Shown here piece after piece: positions 35,783-46,259 of a stretch of DNA of 64,000 bases (positions within the stretch are counted from its first letter, which is position 1; the number at the start of each line of letters is the position of its first letter). The notes beneath the pieces were generated by a model, which ran no database searches, was not told the DNA's origin, and saw only the letters and a program-made list of their open reading frames with translations. Both the position numbers and the translations under genes were made by a program. Source of the DNA: Hymenopus coronatus. Its lineage: Eukaryota; Arthropoda; Insecta; Mantodea; Hymenopodidae. The stretch is taken from contig CM060895.1 in the NCBI GenBank assembly GCA_030762935.1, positions 37,752,001 through 37,816,000 of the forward strand, in the 5' to 3' direction.

Positions 35783-35809
35783 AAAAACGCAATATTTTAT
35801 TGCGTTTTT
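35783..35809. repeat. Perfect 12-bp hairpin
   Basis: AAAAACGCAATA, loop TTT, TATTGCGTTTTT. It starts exactly where the outer R copy is truncated. Confidence 0.85.
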
Positions 35810-36204
35810 TTATCGATATTGAAAAACTAACCAGCTAGAAATGCTATGAAACAAGCGAGATTCAAATCTAGGATGCGGGTGTTAAGTAGCGTTTCTAGTG
35901 TGTGTATACGGAACTATGTATAAAACAGCAAGTCCGTAATCTAAAGATCCCTGAAAGATTGTTACTACGAACTTTTATAATCGCATTGCAGAAGACAAAG
36001 AAGAGAGTACCACGCCGAACTTGATAGTGCATTCACTTCCGAACTCATCTCCGTACAAGAGCGCTCTAAAAACCATGTTCCCGATATCAAAATAGTATAC
36101 CGGGTAGAAGGGAACTAATTACATTCCTTCTAATATGTGGTTTATAGAAGCATTACAAACAAAAATGTCTAATAGCATTTTGTTCTTTGATCAGCTGATT
36201 TCGA
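35810..36204. other. Low-copy DNA, no gene seen
   Basis: No recognised repeat or coding frame. Confidence 0.4.
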
Positions 36205-36207
36205 AAT

Positions 36208-36239
<32 letters not shown>

Positions 36240-36370
36240 GTCTTTTAACCTGGTTGGTCATATCGGACGATGAATGCAATTGGTGAAATGATACTCAAAT
36301 GATCTCGGAGTCCATGAAGCTTAAAGTTACTCGACATTCGTCTTCTCAGGATAAAAACCCTTATCCGGGT
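36205..36370 (-). mobile_element. SINE, family D, tail half
   Basis: A 27-nt T run, then TTTTAACCTGGTTGGTCATATC, GTCCATGAAGCTTAAAG and TTCGTCTTCTCAGGATAAA, ending TTATCCGGGTAAG. The tRNA-like head is absent. Confidence 0.75.
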
Positions 36371-37020
36371 AAGACACTAACCAGGCGGGCAATACATGTT
36401 TTTTGTTCCAATCGAAATGCGCAATTCCACAAGAGTGTACGAAGATAATAGTTTCTTACTAATGACCCAACACAAGAAGGCAAGGTAGAGGAATGCGTAA
36501 CGTAAGCACTTATGTAAACACTTTTGCTGTCCGCATGATGTTTATGCTCGACATCTGGATAAGACAAGGACGTTAGGTTCATCTAAAATACACAATGTTG
36601 CCACATAACTCACACTTAGTTAAAAGTCCAGTTGTGTAAGATCGCTGCCGCTCTCTGCATTTAAATATTAAACCAAGAATAAAAGTAACAAAATATTATG
36701 TAACTGTAGTACTATATGCCGTAGCGCATGTTAGCAGCGAGAGCCAAATAATGCATAATATATCACTGCAGTTACTGAAACGAGCATTAGATCTGGCAGC
36801 AGTAGGTCGGTGACCAGATAACAGTTCAAGCCCCCCCCCCCCTCGCTCGCTCATCCCTCAGGACCCGGTTGCCTTCTTGTGTTGGGTGGACAGTACTTGT
36901 AAGATACGTAGAGTAACGCATTTCTAACATTAGTTTCTGTAGTAATTATGGGGCATCACACAGAGTTTCGAAATAATTAATCATTTAAAAGCATTAAAGG
37001 AATAGCCTTTTCAGATATGC
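36371..37020. other. Low-copy DNA with a 13-nt C run
   Basis: C run at about 36830-36842 followed by CTCGCTCGCTC. No coding frame is supported. Confidence 0.4.
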
Positions 37021-37520
37021 GGTAACTCGGCAACGTTGCGTTGAGGTTGGTCAGGCTTCTGAACCGACTTCTGGATGTAAACATGTCGATCGCTTACAAA
37101 CACGACGCAGGGTGGTGTAATGTTTTGGGAGATAACGAGCAACTGGTATTCTGATTGGCCTACACTGATGTGGTAGCAGCAGCGAGGCGTGTTTGTTTAT
37201 GTACTGACCTAGTGCAAGTGACACTCACACAACCTGTATCGTTGCGAGCTTGTTTTCGAAAAAAACTAAATTATTTCCGTAGGAAATGGTCAGAAACAAA
37301 AACATAAGATACAAAATGTGTTCCAAACACCGAGATCTATCACTGGTATAATTAATGTAATGACTACCTTTCCATCCGGTACGCAGCAAGAGTATAATGA
37401 TAGTACTTAAGGCGCGAGTTTCATAATTTCATACGTCTAATTATGCTCTACCATATGTCTAAGTTTACAATATTTATAAATTATTTTTAAAATTCTACGA
37501 TTACCTGAATTAATAAATGC
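37021..37520. promoter_or_regulatory. Low-copy, slightly CpG-richer stretch
   Basis: Contains an inverted CCAAT (ATTGG near 37156) and GCAGCAGCGAGGCG. It could be promoter-proximal or intronic to the minus-strand exon at 37532. No coding frame is evident. Confidence 0.22.
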
Positions 37521-37531
37521 ATTGAACTTAC

Positions 37532-37830
37532 CTTTCGCAGTGAAGCAGCGTGTAGGGTTATGGTATGTGCGCAGACGCGACATTAGTCTGATCTCGATCT
37601 AGACACAATATTTGATTTATGTTGCAATAATTATTATTAGACGAGCCGTGTGGTTTTGCAGAAATTTCCGGCGGTGAAAGTTGCATCTCACTGTCACTCA
37701 TGCCCAATATTTTTACTTTTTTTAAACTTGCGACAGTTGTTCTTTGATTAAACACACGAGAATACTCGATAGTTGCGCTTTCAACAGTTGGTGCTTGGTA
37801 GCGTTACGAAATGGCGGCAGACTTGAGAGT
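37532..37830 (-). other. Candidate minus-strand first exon
   Basis: On the minus strand the segment ends CGAAAG|GTAAGTTC, a full donor match, with the exon end at 37532. Upstream, an ATG at 37701 opens 47 codons beginning MSDSEMQLSPPEISAKPHGS, hydrophilic and protein-like, but it stops (TAA, 37558-37560) 26 nt before the donor. It may therefore be an upstream ORF or 5' UTR. A YY1-type GCCGCCATTT and CCAAT box sit further upstream (37810-37860). Read on the + strand, CTTTCGCAG at 37540 looks like an acceptor, so the strand is not settled. Confidence 0.35.
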
Positions 37831-37960
37831 ATTGCTACATGTGGATCTTCTGATTGGTGGAAAACCTGCATTTTAATGAGGTCCATAATGATACAGCTAC
37901 CAGATCTCGTAGACTTACAAAATGTAGGCATGGTTGAGCATAAAGTTTAATAAAAATTGA
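37805..37960. promoter_or_regulatory. Possible bidirectional promoter, YY1 and CCAAT motifs
   Basis: AAATGGCGGCAG (YY1-type) at about 37809-37820 and ATTGG at about 37854. The YY1 motif includes an ATG in good context that opens a 21-codon + strand frame (MAADLRVLLHVDLLIGGKPA). Confidence 0.3.
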
Positions 37961-38269
37961 ATTGCATTTCTTCTAATAGAAAAGCCTATGGGATTAATAC
38001 ATATTTTCAGTGGCCCATACTTTGTTTTAATCGAAAATTGCACTGATACTATTTTAAGGAATATTCTTAACTTCTATGCTATTTCTTATGTATTATAAGT
38101 TATAATAATATGTAAATTGATTCTTCTGTGCCCGATACGTTTTCAGAAATGTATCCTTCATAAGAGCTGCTAAGATAGGAATAAAACATGAAGAAACACA
38201 ATTTTTTTTAAGAATGTCCGTGAAATTATGTATTTGGGAAAGTGTAAAAGAAGAATAAAGATGATTCCT

Positions 38270-38447
38270 CCAAAAAAATAAAAGTTATGACATAAAATGC
38301 TGTCACTTTGGGTTTCTATATTTTTTTTCTGTAGTAAACTTTTATCTACCTCCTATAATTTTATAATGATCAAAAGTGTATAAAATTCAACCAGTGGGAA
38401 GAGGACTTTATAGGTTATTCCAAAATATAATTGTCAGAGCCATTTCT

Positions 38448-38450
<3 letters not shown>
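38270..38450 (+). mobile_element. Old family R internal fragment
   Basis: Carries TTCTGTAGTAAACTTTTATC and TATAGGTTATTCCAAAATA, corresponding to the middle of the family, then breaks at a (TC)n tract. Confidence 0.5.

Positions 38451-38481
<31 letters not shown>
38448..38481. repeat. (TC)n microsatellite
   Basis: About 15 TC units. Confidence 0.95.
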
Positions 38482-38485
<4 letters not shown>

Positions 38486-38519
38486 TTATCCTCCTCGTGT
38501 GTAAGATTTACACCACTGG

Positions 38520-38700
38520 CAAGCTGGTGCGTGGTATCAGACGCCTGTTGAAAACCAGATGCTCTGGATCAGAGAGAAGCCAGGTTGGGTGATCAGTCCG
38601 GTGCCTGGTATGAAAGTAAAGAAATAGATTATATGAAGTGGATACCAGGAAAGGTTATTATGGAGCAATTGGTGGAATGACTGCTTGGGGTCAAAACAAT
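38520..38700 (-). mobile_element. Degraded SINE, possibly family B
   Basis: Shares GGAGCAATTGGTGGAATGA with the family B copy at 56510-56680. The rest is too divergent. Confidence 0.35.
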
Positions 38701-38714
38701 GAGAAACGAAAAGA

Positions 38715-40182
38715 AAGATTTTTCCCGTTTGAGAAAAGGTAAAGTAGCTAAAACTTAAACCTATAACATGGAGTATCTAAAAACCGGTTAACTTTACAAA
38801 AAACATTATGTAACATAAATTGTGTGTTTTAACGAGATCTACATTTTTACTTTCTCCATACGCACTATGTACATAGTGTATAGAGAAAGTATTGCACTCC
38901 ACCAAAAATTCGATGCCGAGATTTCACCGGAAATATATGTTGTAGGGTCCCCAATATCCAAAAAAAAAACATTTTCACAAAAAGGCCCGTGTGTGTGTGT
39001 GTGTGTGTCCTGTGTCTGTGAACACGATAACTCAAAAACGAAAAGTCGGTAAAATACCAAACTTGGTATTTAAGTTTAGTATCTTCCAGGGATGCGACAC
39101 GAAGATTTTGAAAAAAATCCCCCCACCCCCAACTACCCTTTACATGGAACTTTTTTCGAAAATTTTGATTTTCTCAAAAATGGCTCTAACGATTTTGATT
39201 AAAATTTCGGATATTTAACATATTTACCTGAAAAATGAAATGTATATCTTGAATTTTCTGGGAATAGCCTCTGAAGAGTAGTTTATTCTGGATGAATTTT
39301 ACTAAATTTTGAATAACTGCTAAACCGTAAGAGATGGAAAAAAACTTACTACACAAAAAATGTAGAGCAACACACAATTTATGTTATATACATTTTTTTC
39401 GTGGAGTTCGTCGTTTTTGTGACATTCCTTATTTTTGGTTTCTGCTATGAAAAACTTATACTTTTCTCATACTGGAACTTGTCAACTCCTATCCATATAA
39501 ACAAAGGAACTTCATTGACATAGCAACCAGCTTTTGAGTATCACTTTAACCTACGGTTGTCCCTCATTTCGCTTCTAATTACAAGGATGCGAGTAATAAG
39601 ATTATTTCTGCTAATTTGTAGCATAAACTAAATGGAAGTATAAGCTTTTTAAGAATTATTTGTTGCAGGGATATGGAGAAAGTCATGTGAATGGTACACA
39701 TCAGATTTTTATGTAGTAGGATTTTGTCTATCTCTTACAGTTTACCAGTTATATAAAAGTCATCCAGAATGAAGGGGTCTTGAGAGGCTATTCCCAGAAA
39801 ATTCAAGATATACATTCTATTTGTCTTCAAAACATCTGTAATATGCGTTATTTTAATCAAAATCGTCAGAACCATTTTTGAGAAAATCAATATTTTCGAA
39901 AAGTTTTCCGTGTAAAGAATAGTTTAGAGTGGGGGGATTTTCCTGAAAATCTTCGTGTGGCATCCTTGGAAGATATTGAACTTAAATACCAAGTTTGATA
40001 TTTAACGGACTTTTCGTTTTTAGTTTGTTGTCCACAGATACACACATACACTGATCTTTTTCTAAAATCCTCAGGGGGTCTGAAAACATATATTTCCAGT
40101 GAAATCTCGGTATCGAATTTTTGGATGGAGTACAATAATTCTGTGTATAATATGTATGTTGTACATTGTGCTAGGGAAAGTA
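38715..40182 (+). mobile_element. Family R element, outer copy of a nest
   Basis: Left part 38715-38848 ends AACGAGATCTACATTTTT. After the inner copy it resumes at 39711 with ATGTAGTAGGATTTTGTC and ends CTAGGGAAAGT at 40182. The join restores the family's ACATTTTTTGTGTAGTAAG block. The 5' terminus is missing. Confidence 0.92.
38849..39705 (-). mobile_element. Family R element, inner copy (young subfamily)
   Basis: ACTTTCTCCATACGCACTAT to ACACATCAGA, 857 bp, inserted in opposite orientation to its host copy, in a T run. It shares the diagnostic changes of the 34750 copy and looks nearly identical to it, so both are recent insertions. Confidence 0.95.
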
Positions 40183-40185
40183 AAA

Positions 40186-40395
40186 ATGTATATGAAATAA
40201 ATTGTGTGTTTTCATGAGATCTATATTTACTGTGCAGTAAGCTTTATCTCTTAGTGTTTATTAGTTATACAAAAGTCGTTCAGGATGGAGAGGTCTTCAA
40301 AGGCTAGCTTTTAAAAGATTTGACCATCGGTTTAGCCTAGTATATTCTCTTATTACCCTTCTGCTTACAAGAAAGCAAGGAATAAGACCAATTCT
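40186..40395 (+). mobile_element. Family R fragment
   Basis: Carries ATAAATTGTGTGTTTTC and CTTTATCTCTTAGTG, then a GCTTTTAAAAGATTTGACC block in the other orientation. A scrambled remnant. Confidence 0.5.
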
Positions 40396-40417
40396 ACTAA
40401 TGCTTATCTTGCTTTTT

Positions 40418-41110
40418 ACTTTCTCTACACGTACTATGCACATAGTGTATAGAGAAGATATTGTATTGCACCCACAAATTCAATGCCGATATTTCACCGG
40501 AATTAGAAGATTTGGGATCTCCTGAATCCAAAGAAACCATTTTTAGAAAAATATCGGTGTGTGGATTGTGTGTATGGGGAGGGGGGAGGGATAGAATAGT
40601 TCAAAAACGAAAAGTCTGTTAAATACCAAACTTATTTAAGTTCAATATCTTCCAAGGACATGCTTTTCAAAAAACAAAATCTCTCCACCCCCAACTACCC
40701 TTTACATGGAAAAAAATTCTAAAACTTTGGTTTTCTCAAAAATAGCTCTAATGATTTTGAAAAAAATCTTTTATACATAAGATATTTACCAATAATGTGT
40801 ATATCTTGAATCTTCTGGGAATAGTCTCTCAAGACCCCTTTATTCTGGCTGAATTTTTCTGAATTTTGAGTGACTGGTAAACGTAAGAGAGAGACAAAAT
40901 AACTTGTCAACATCTGGCCACGCAAGGAAACGGATTTCAATCCCATAGAAACCACATTTTAAAACATTTGACTGTGGTTTAGCCTATTGTATTCCCTTAT
41001 TTCCCTTCTACCTATAAGCAACCAAGTAATAAAACTGTTTCTGCTAATGTTTATCTGGATTAGGATGAAGTAGATAGAAGAATAAGGTTATTAACAATGT
41101 TTGTTACAGA
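40418..41110 (-). mobile_element. Family R element, host of a SINE insertion
   Basis: Starts ACTTTCTCTACACGTACTAT and runs to AACAATGTTTGTTACAGA, where a SINE was inserted. The remaining ~25 nt (GGTATAGAGAAAATAATG) follow at 42254. Confidence 0.9.
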
Positions 41111-41355
41111 CTGCCTCCGTAGTCGAGTGGTCAGTGAGCTGACTTCTCACCCGGAGGTCCCGGGTTCGATTCCCGGCTGAGGAATTATTTAACCAGAATT
41201 ATTCCCTATCCCCCATAGTCTGGAAATTTGAATGTGGGAGTAAATATGTGTGTGTGTGTTTAATAATATAAAGTTTATTAACATAATGTTCTGAACCTAC
41301 AGTTTCATAAGTCAAAGCCCCATTGAAGTTAAAGGGGGCTATACAAATGAAAAAA
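41111..41355 (+). mobile_element. SINE, family A, with target duplication
   Basis: tRNA-like head CTGCCTCCGTAGTCGAGTGG and B-box GGTCCCGGGTTCGATTCCCG. The tail is GTTAAAGGGGGCTATAC plus an A run. Its 9-bp target duplication, TGTTACAGA, is at 41102-41110 and at 42245-42253, so the ~880 bp in between entered its A tail later. Confidence 0.93.
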
Positions 41356-42234
41356 TCTTATGTGTTACACTCACACGACTTTCTCTAGCTGTTCTACAAA
41401 CTTCTTACATAAGATTCTTCTTCTTTCTGCACCTTGCTAATCGAGGTACTCATTAACACAATGTTCTTATTACTTAGTTCCGTATAAGTAGGAAGAAAAT
41501 AAGGGAATACACTAGGCTAAACCAATAGTCAAATGTTTTAAAAGCGATCGTTATGCGATTGTCATTACAAATCGCTTCTTTTCTTGGTCAGGAGTAGAAC
41601 AAAAGAAAAACGGACACTTCCGTCTGAGAAAAGTGTAAGTACTTCACAACTGAAACTAATAACAATGAATACCTCGAAAATGGTAAGCTCCACGAGAAAA
41701 ATGTATTTGACATAACTTGTGTATTTTAACAAGACCTACATTTTTTGTATAATAAGTTTTTGTCTATCTCTTACGGTTTACTAGTTATGCCAAATTAAGC
41801 AAAATCCATCCAGAATAAACAGGTCTTCAGAAGCTATTCCCAGAAAATTCAAAATATACATTTTATTTGTCATTTAATATCTTTAATATACGATATTTTA
41901 ATCAAACTCGTTAGAGCCATTTTTTAGAAAATCAAAATTTTCGAAAAAAGTTCCATGTAAAGGGTAGTTTGGGGTGGGAGGATTTTTCTAAAATCTTCGT
42001 GTGGCATCCCTGGAAGTTACTAAACTTAGATACCAAGTTTGGTATTTTAGCTAATTGTCGTTTTTGAGTTATCGTGTTCACAGACACACACACGGACCTT
42101 TTTCTGAAAATGCTTTTTATGGATCCAGGGGTCCTAAAACATATATTGCCAGTGAAATCTCGGTATCGAATTTTTGGGTGGAATACAATACTTCTCTATA
42201 CCTATGTACTTGTACTTACGGAGCTAGAGAAAGT
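41356..42234 (+). mobile_element. Family R element inside a SINE poly-A tail
   Basis: TCTTATGTGTTAC at 41356 to TAGAGAAAGT at 42234 (879 bp), with CTAGCTGTTC subfamily head. It is flanked by A's on both sides, and the rest of the SINE tail plus the SINE target duplication follow it. Confidence 0.93.
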
Positions 42235-42289
42235 AAAAAAAAAATGTTACAGAGGTATAGAGAAAATAATGTGAATAGATGATATGCAC

Positions 42290-42400
42290 CGTTTTAGCCC
42301 GATGCATTCTTATGTAAATATTCCTATACTGGAATATGTAATAAGAATAATTTGCAGAGAGATGACTGGAGAAGACATGTAAATGCGAGAATGAACATTT
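42290..42400 (-). mobile_element. Old family R terminus fragment
   Basis: Divergent match to the last ~110 nt of the family (GAATAATTTGCAGAGAGATG and ACATGTAAATGCG). Confidence 0.4.
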
Positions 42401-42780
42401 TTATTGACAAGTTGGTATGCTCTACTGATGCAGGTCTTCAATATGAGTTTCTGAACTCGTCTTGCACACCGCATAATCACGAAAAGGCTTCAAGGCTATA
42501 CTTCACGTGCATTATTATTTTGTGCCCCCCGCTCCTTCTTGCCAACCTTCGGCAGCTGGTATCCAGTCACGTACTTACAGATAGCCCAGCTACAGCATCA
42601 ACTTGGCAATTACTTAGTGTTGAAGCTACTTGTTTGGTGCCCTCGGGCTTTCAGTCTGCAGCTTCAACCTTGCTTACAAACCAAGCGAGAGAACTGATTT
42701 AAGTTGCACATTTCACAAAAAATGTGTTATCTATAAATTTCCATATCTTGCTCGTATGTACATAAAATATTAGTAGCTAG
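42401..42780. other. Low-copy DNA, unassigned frame
   Basis: A frame ending at TAA (42700-42702) has no ATG start and begins in repeat remnants. I do not call a gene. Confidence 0.35.
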
Positions 42781-42786
42781 AGAGAT

Positions 42787-42832
42787 TTTTTTTTTTTTTT
42801 TATAGCCCCCTTTAACATCCAAAAGTCGCCCT
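42787..42832 (-). mobile_element. SINE, family A tail stub
   Basis: T run then TATAGCCCCCTTTAACATCC, cut off by the next SINE. Confidence 0.6.
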
Positions 42833-43025
42833 CCGTGGTGTAATGGTTACCATGCTAACTTCATACATCCAAGATCGTAAGCCGTTGGTCCCGTGTCGTA
42901 GATTTACGCCACGTAAAAGAACCTCAAGCCTGATAGAGAGGTCTCTGAGCAAAGTTAAGCGGTCTTTCACACCCAATATAGAATGGGACGCTGAGAACCA
43001 CAGCAGTTAAAGAGCGTCCATAAAT
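42833..43025 (+). mobile_element. SINE, family C (tRNA-derived)
   Basis: tRNA-like head CTCCGTGGTGTAATGGTTACC, then GACGCTGAGAACCACAGCAG and a tail AGTTAAAGAGCGTCCATAAA. The reverse copy at 59945-60213 defines the family. Confidence 0.8.
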
Positions 43026-43032
43026 AACATGC

Positions 43033-43315
43033 CATTTTTCCATTTACTTTAACATCTAAGGTCAATTCGAGGCCTTTTCACTTGGAACAACTCGTTGTCT
43101 TTACATTTTTTTACGTTTGGTTCAATCATTTTATTTTCCTCAAAAACACACACACACACATACACACACACACATATACATACTTCCAGACTCTGTGGAA
43201 GGGGGGATAGGGAATAATTCTGGCTAAAGAAAAATTCCCCGCCCCAGCCGGGAATCCAACTCTTGATCTCCGGGTGATTAGTCAGCTCGCTGACCACTCG
43301 ACCATGGAGGCAGTC
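43033..43315 (-). mobile_element. SINE, family A
   Basis: Body with CACACACACACATACACACA, AATTCCCCGCCCCAGCC and head TGACCACTCGACCATGGAGG. A GT-type microsatellite lies in the usual place. Confidence 0.88.
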
Positions 43316-43523
43316 TTTTTTTTTTTTTTTTTTTTTTTTCATTTAACATCTAAGGTCATATCGGGGGCATTAGAATCAACTTGTCTGTAGGTTCTTTACG
43401 TTAAGTTTAAATAGTTTTTTTCCCCTTCAAACACACACACTCTCATATACATACTTAGAGAATCTGCGGGGGATAGGGAATAATTCTGGTTAAAGAAAAA
43501 TTCCCCGCCCCACCCGGGAATCA
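43316..43523 (-). mobile_element. SINE, family A, head missing
   Basis: T run, CATTTAACATCTAAGGTCATATC, and AATTCCCCGCCCCACCCGG. It joins family R sequence directly at AATCAAAACCGAGATG. Confidence 0.75.
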
Positions 43524-44203
43524 AAACCGAGATGAATTTTACGGAATTTTGCATAACAGCTAAACTGTAAGACATGGACAAAAACTTATTACACAAAAAA
43601 TGTAGAGGACCTTAAAACACACAATTTTTGTCACGTACATTTTTTTCGTGGCGTTGATCTCTTTTGAGATATTCGTTGTTTTTGGTTTCATTTTTTTTTT
43701 TTGGTAGTGTTTAACACCCGCTTTAACTACTTATGGCACCGCAGGCGGTGACACTCATGATACATGAATGATGATGGAGCACCGGTGGAATGCGATGGCG
43801 GGGGAAACCGGAACACCCGGAGAAAACCCGACCCAGCGCCGCTTTGTCCACCACAAATCTCACATGCAGTCGCTTGGGATTGAACCCCGTCTAGGTGAGA
43901 GGCGCGGCGCGGCCCGGTTTCAGCTTAAAAAAAACAAAACAAAACGTATACTTTTCTCATACAGGAATCTGTCAACTCCTGTCCATACAACAAAGGAACT
44001 TCAGTCACATAGCAACCAGCTGTTGACTATCACTTTAACCTATATACCCCCTTATCCCTTCTACTTACAAGGAGGCATATAATTAGACTATTTCTGCTAC
44101 TTTTTTCTCGATTAGCATGAAGTACACAAAAGCATAAGCTTTTTAACAATAATTTGTTGCAAAGATGTAGAGAAAGCCATGTGAGTGGTACACATCAGGT
44201 TTT
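43524..44203 (-). mobile_element. Family R element, head-truncated, split by a SINE
   Basis: Begins at GATGAATTTTACGG, interrupted at 43691-43915, and ends TACACATCAGG near 44198. Confidence 0.85.
43691..43915 (-). mobile_element. SINE, family B, with target duplication
   Basis: Starts with a T run, then TAGTGTTTAACACCCGC, CGGTGGAATGCGATGGC, CCGGAACACCCGGAG and TTGGGATTGAACCCCG. A 7-bp duplication of host sequence, GGTTTCA, flanks it at 43684-43690 and 43916-43922. Confidence 0.88.
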
Positions 44204-44645
44204 TTACTTTTCTTTTTATCAATGTCTGCATCAGTGTTCAAAGGACGAATTCAGTCAAACTTAAGACAGATGAGCAGCTATAGATGTATCCCAAGGCAAA
44301 CGGGACGATCCTTGAAGCGATCGTTCAAATGGAAAGCCTCAAAACCTTGTTTCTTTATTCATGACTGTGCTTTATGTCTCAGATTTAACGTCTTTTTGTG
44401 AAACTCTAAGTATTTTTCAAGGATAAGTGCAGTCAAGGGCTAGAACATCGACATTTAGAAAGACGTCAAAATAATGATTACTCTCGTGTAATGGATATCC
44501 TTTGTCACCTGCAACGGGATTGGCAGTTTATGTGTTTAATTGCTTTTCCTGCAAATTTGTTCGTGTTTCCTGTTACCAGAACTCTCTGTTGCATAACTTA
44601 TTTGCTTACATATGACGTTCTTCCTTTCATTCGCAAACCCGTTTT
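44204..44645. other. Low-copy DNA, no gene seen
   Basis: No recognised repeat. Small frames here have no support. Confidence 0.4.
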
Positions 44646-45510
44646 ACTTTCTCTATACGCACTATGTACATAGAGAATGTATTGCACTCCACCAAAAAAT
44701 TCGATACCGAGATTTCACCGGAAAGATATGTTTTAGGGTCCCCTATATCCAAAAAAAAGTATTTTCAGAAAAAGGTCCATGTGTGTGTGTGTGTGTCCGT
44801 GTGTCAGTGTGTCCGTGTGTCTGTGAACACGATAACTCAAAAACGAAAAGTCGGTAAAATATAAAATTTGGTATTTACGTTTAGTATCTTCCAGGGATGC
44901 GACACGAACATTTAGAGAAAAATCCCCCCACCTCAAACTACCCTTTACATGGAACTTTTTTCGAATATTTTTATTTTCTAAAAAATGGCTCTAACGATTT
45001 TGATTAAAATATAGTATATTAAAGTTATGTACCTGACAAATAAATTGTATATTTTGAATTTTCTGGGAATTGCCTCTGAAGACTACTTTATTCTGGATGA
45101 ATTTTTCATAATTACTAAACCGTAAGAGATGGTCAAAAACTTAACCCACAAAAAATGTAGAGCACGTTAAAACACACAATTTATGTTATATACATTTTTT
45201 TTCGTGGAGTTGATCGTTTTTGAGATATTCCTTTTTCTTGGTTTCAGCTTTGGAAAACTTATACTTTTCTCATACAGGAATTTGTCAACTCCTGTCCATA
45301 CAAAGGAACATCAGTCACATAGCAACCAGCTTTTGGCTTTCACTTGAATCTATGGTGCTCCCTTATTTCGCTTCTACTTACAATAAATCAAGAAATAAGA
45401 CTATTTATGCTAATTTTTCTCGATTAGCATGAAATAAATAAAAGATAAGCTTATTAACAATAATTATTTACAGAGATATAGAGAAAGTCATGTGAATGGT
45501 ACACATCAGA
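44646..45510 (-). mobile_element. Family R element, complete
   Basis: ACTTTCTCTATACGCACTAT to ACACATCAGA (865 bp). Half of the hairpin is deleted (ACATAGAGAATG). The GT tract holds GTGTGTGTCCGTGTGTCAGTG. Confidence 0.92.
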
Positions 45511-45730
45511 TTTTTTATATTCCTTTCACCGGCATCACAGCTGAAGCGACTTGAATAGCCGAGATCGTTGGTGCGATACGAAGTGAACTGGCCATTCATT
45601 AAAAGCCGAACATAGCGATTTCGAGTTCCAGTTAGATGTGCTTGCGTGGATGGGGAGGGCTCAAGTAAAATAATAGGTGTGACGCTTAGAGTATTTGACT
45701 ACAGTTGCATGTTGTTTGCTGTTTTTTTTT
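45511..45730. other. Low-copy DNA, no gene seen
   Basis: No recognised repeat. Confidence 0.35.
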
Positions 45731-46080
45731 ATTTAGAAAGAAACACTACAGATTTATTGCAAAACTATTAATATTTTTACAATATAAAATAGCCACAACT
45801 AGTCTAATTTTTCTTTAAGGTCAGTGTAATATGAAATTAGAAAAATAGCCCACTAAAAATATTAAAACCTTTGATTAATCTTCTTTGTAGCCAAATGGCA
45901 ACACCATGCAATAGGAGGTTAATTTATCTGTGATTTAACCACAGCAGGTTTAAGGGAAAGTTGGATGAAATTGCTATTATACTTATTATTACTATTATTA
46001 TTATAATTATTATTATTATTATTATTGTTCTTCAGGTAGCAACTTATGATGACGTACATTCAGGAGAGTGCGGTAGAAAT
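45731..46080 (+). repeat. Family G repeat with (ATT)n, copy 1
   Basis: AACACTACAGATTTATTGC, GCCAAATGGCAACACC, CAGCAGGTTTAAGGGAA, an (ATT)n tract (45977-46026) and AGGTAGCAACTTATGATGAC. Matches 47091-47425. Confidence 0.8.
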
Positions 46081-46142
46081 CAGCTTGGATAATGACGGGA
46101 TTACGTTTGAACTTCAGTTGATGGATTTTGCTGTGTTTGTTA

Positions 46143-46259
46143 AAAAAAAACACTAAAAGTTTTATTGCAAAAATATTAACATTTTCACAATATAAATCAG
46201 CTATAACTAACCTAATTTTATTTTTAAGGTTAGTGTGATATGAAATTAGAAAAAAAAAA
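46143..46259 (+). repeat. Family G repeat, copy 2 (partial)
   Basis: AACACTAAAAGTTTTATTGC to GATATGAAATTAGAAAAA. It ends in an A run into which an R element begins. Confidence 0.75.

Noticed and set aside
42352..42702. A 116-codon + strand frame
   Set aside because: It begins in a degraded R terminus without an ATG, and neither its composition nor splice-like signals support coding.
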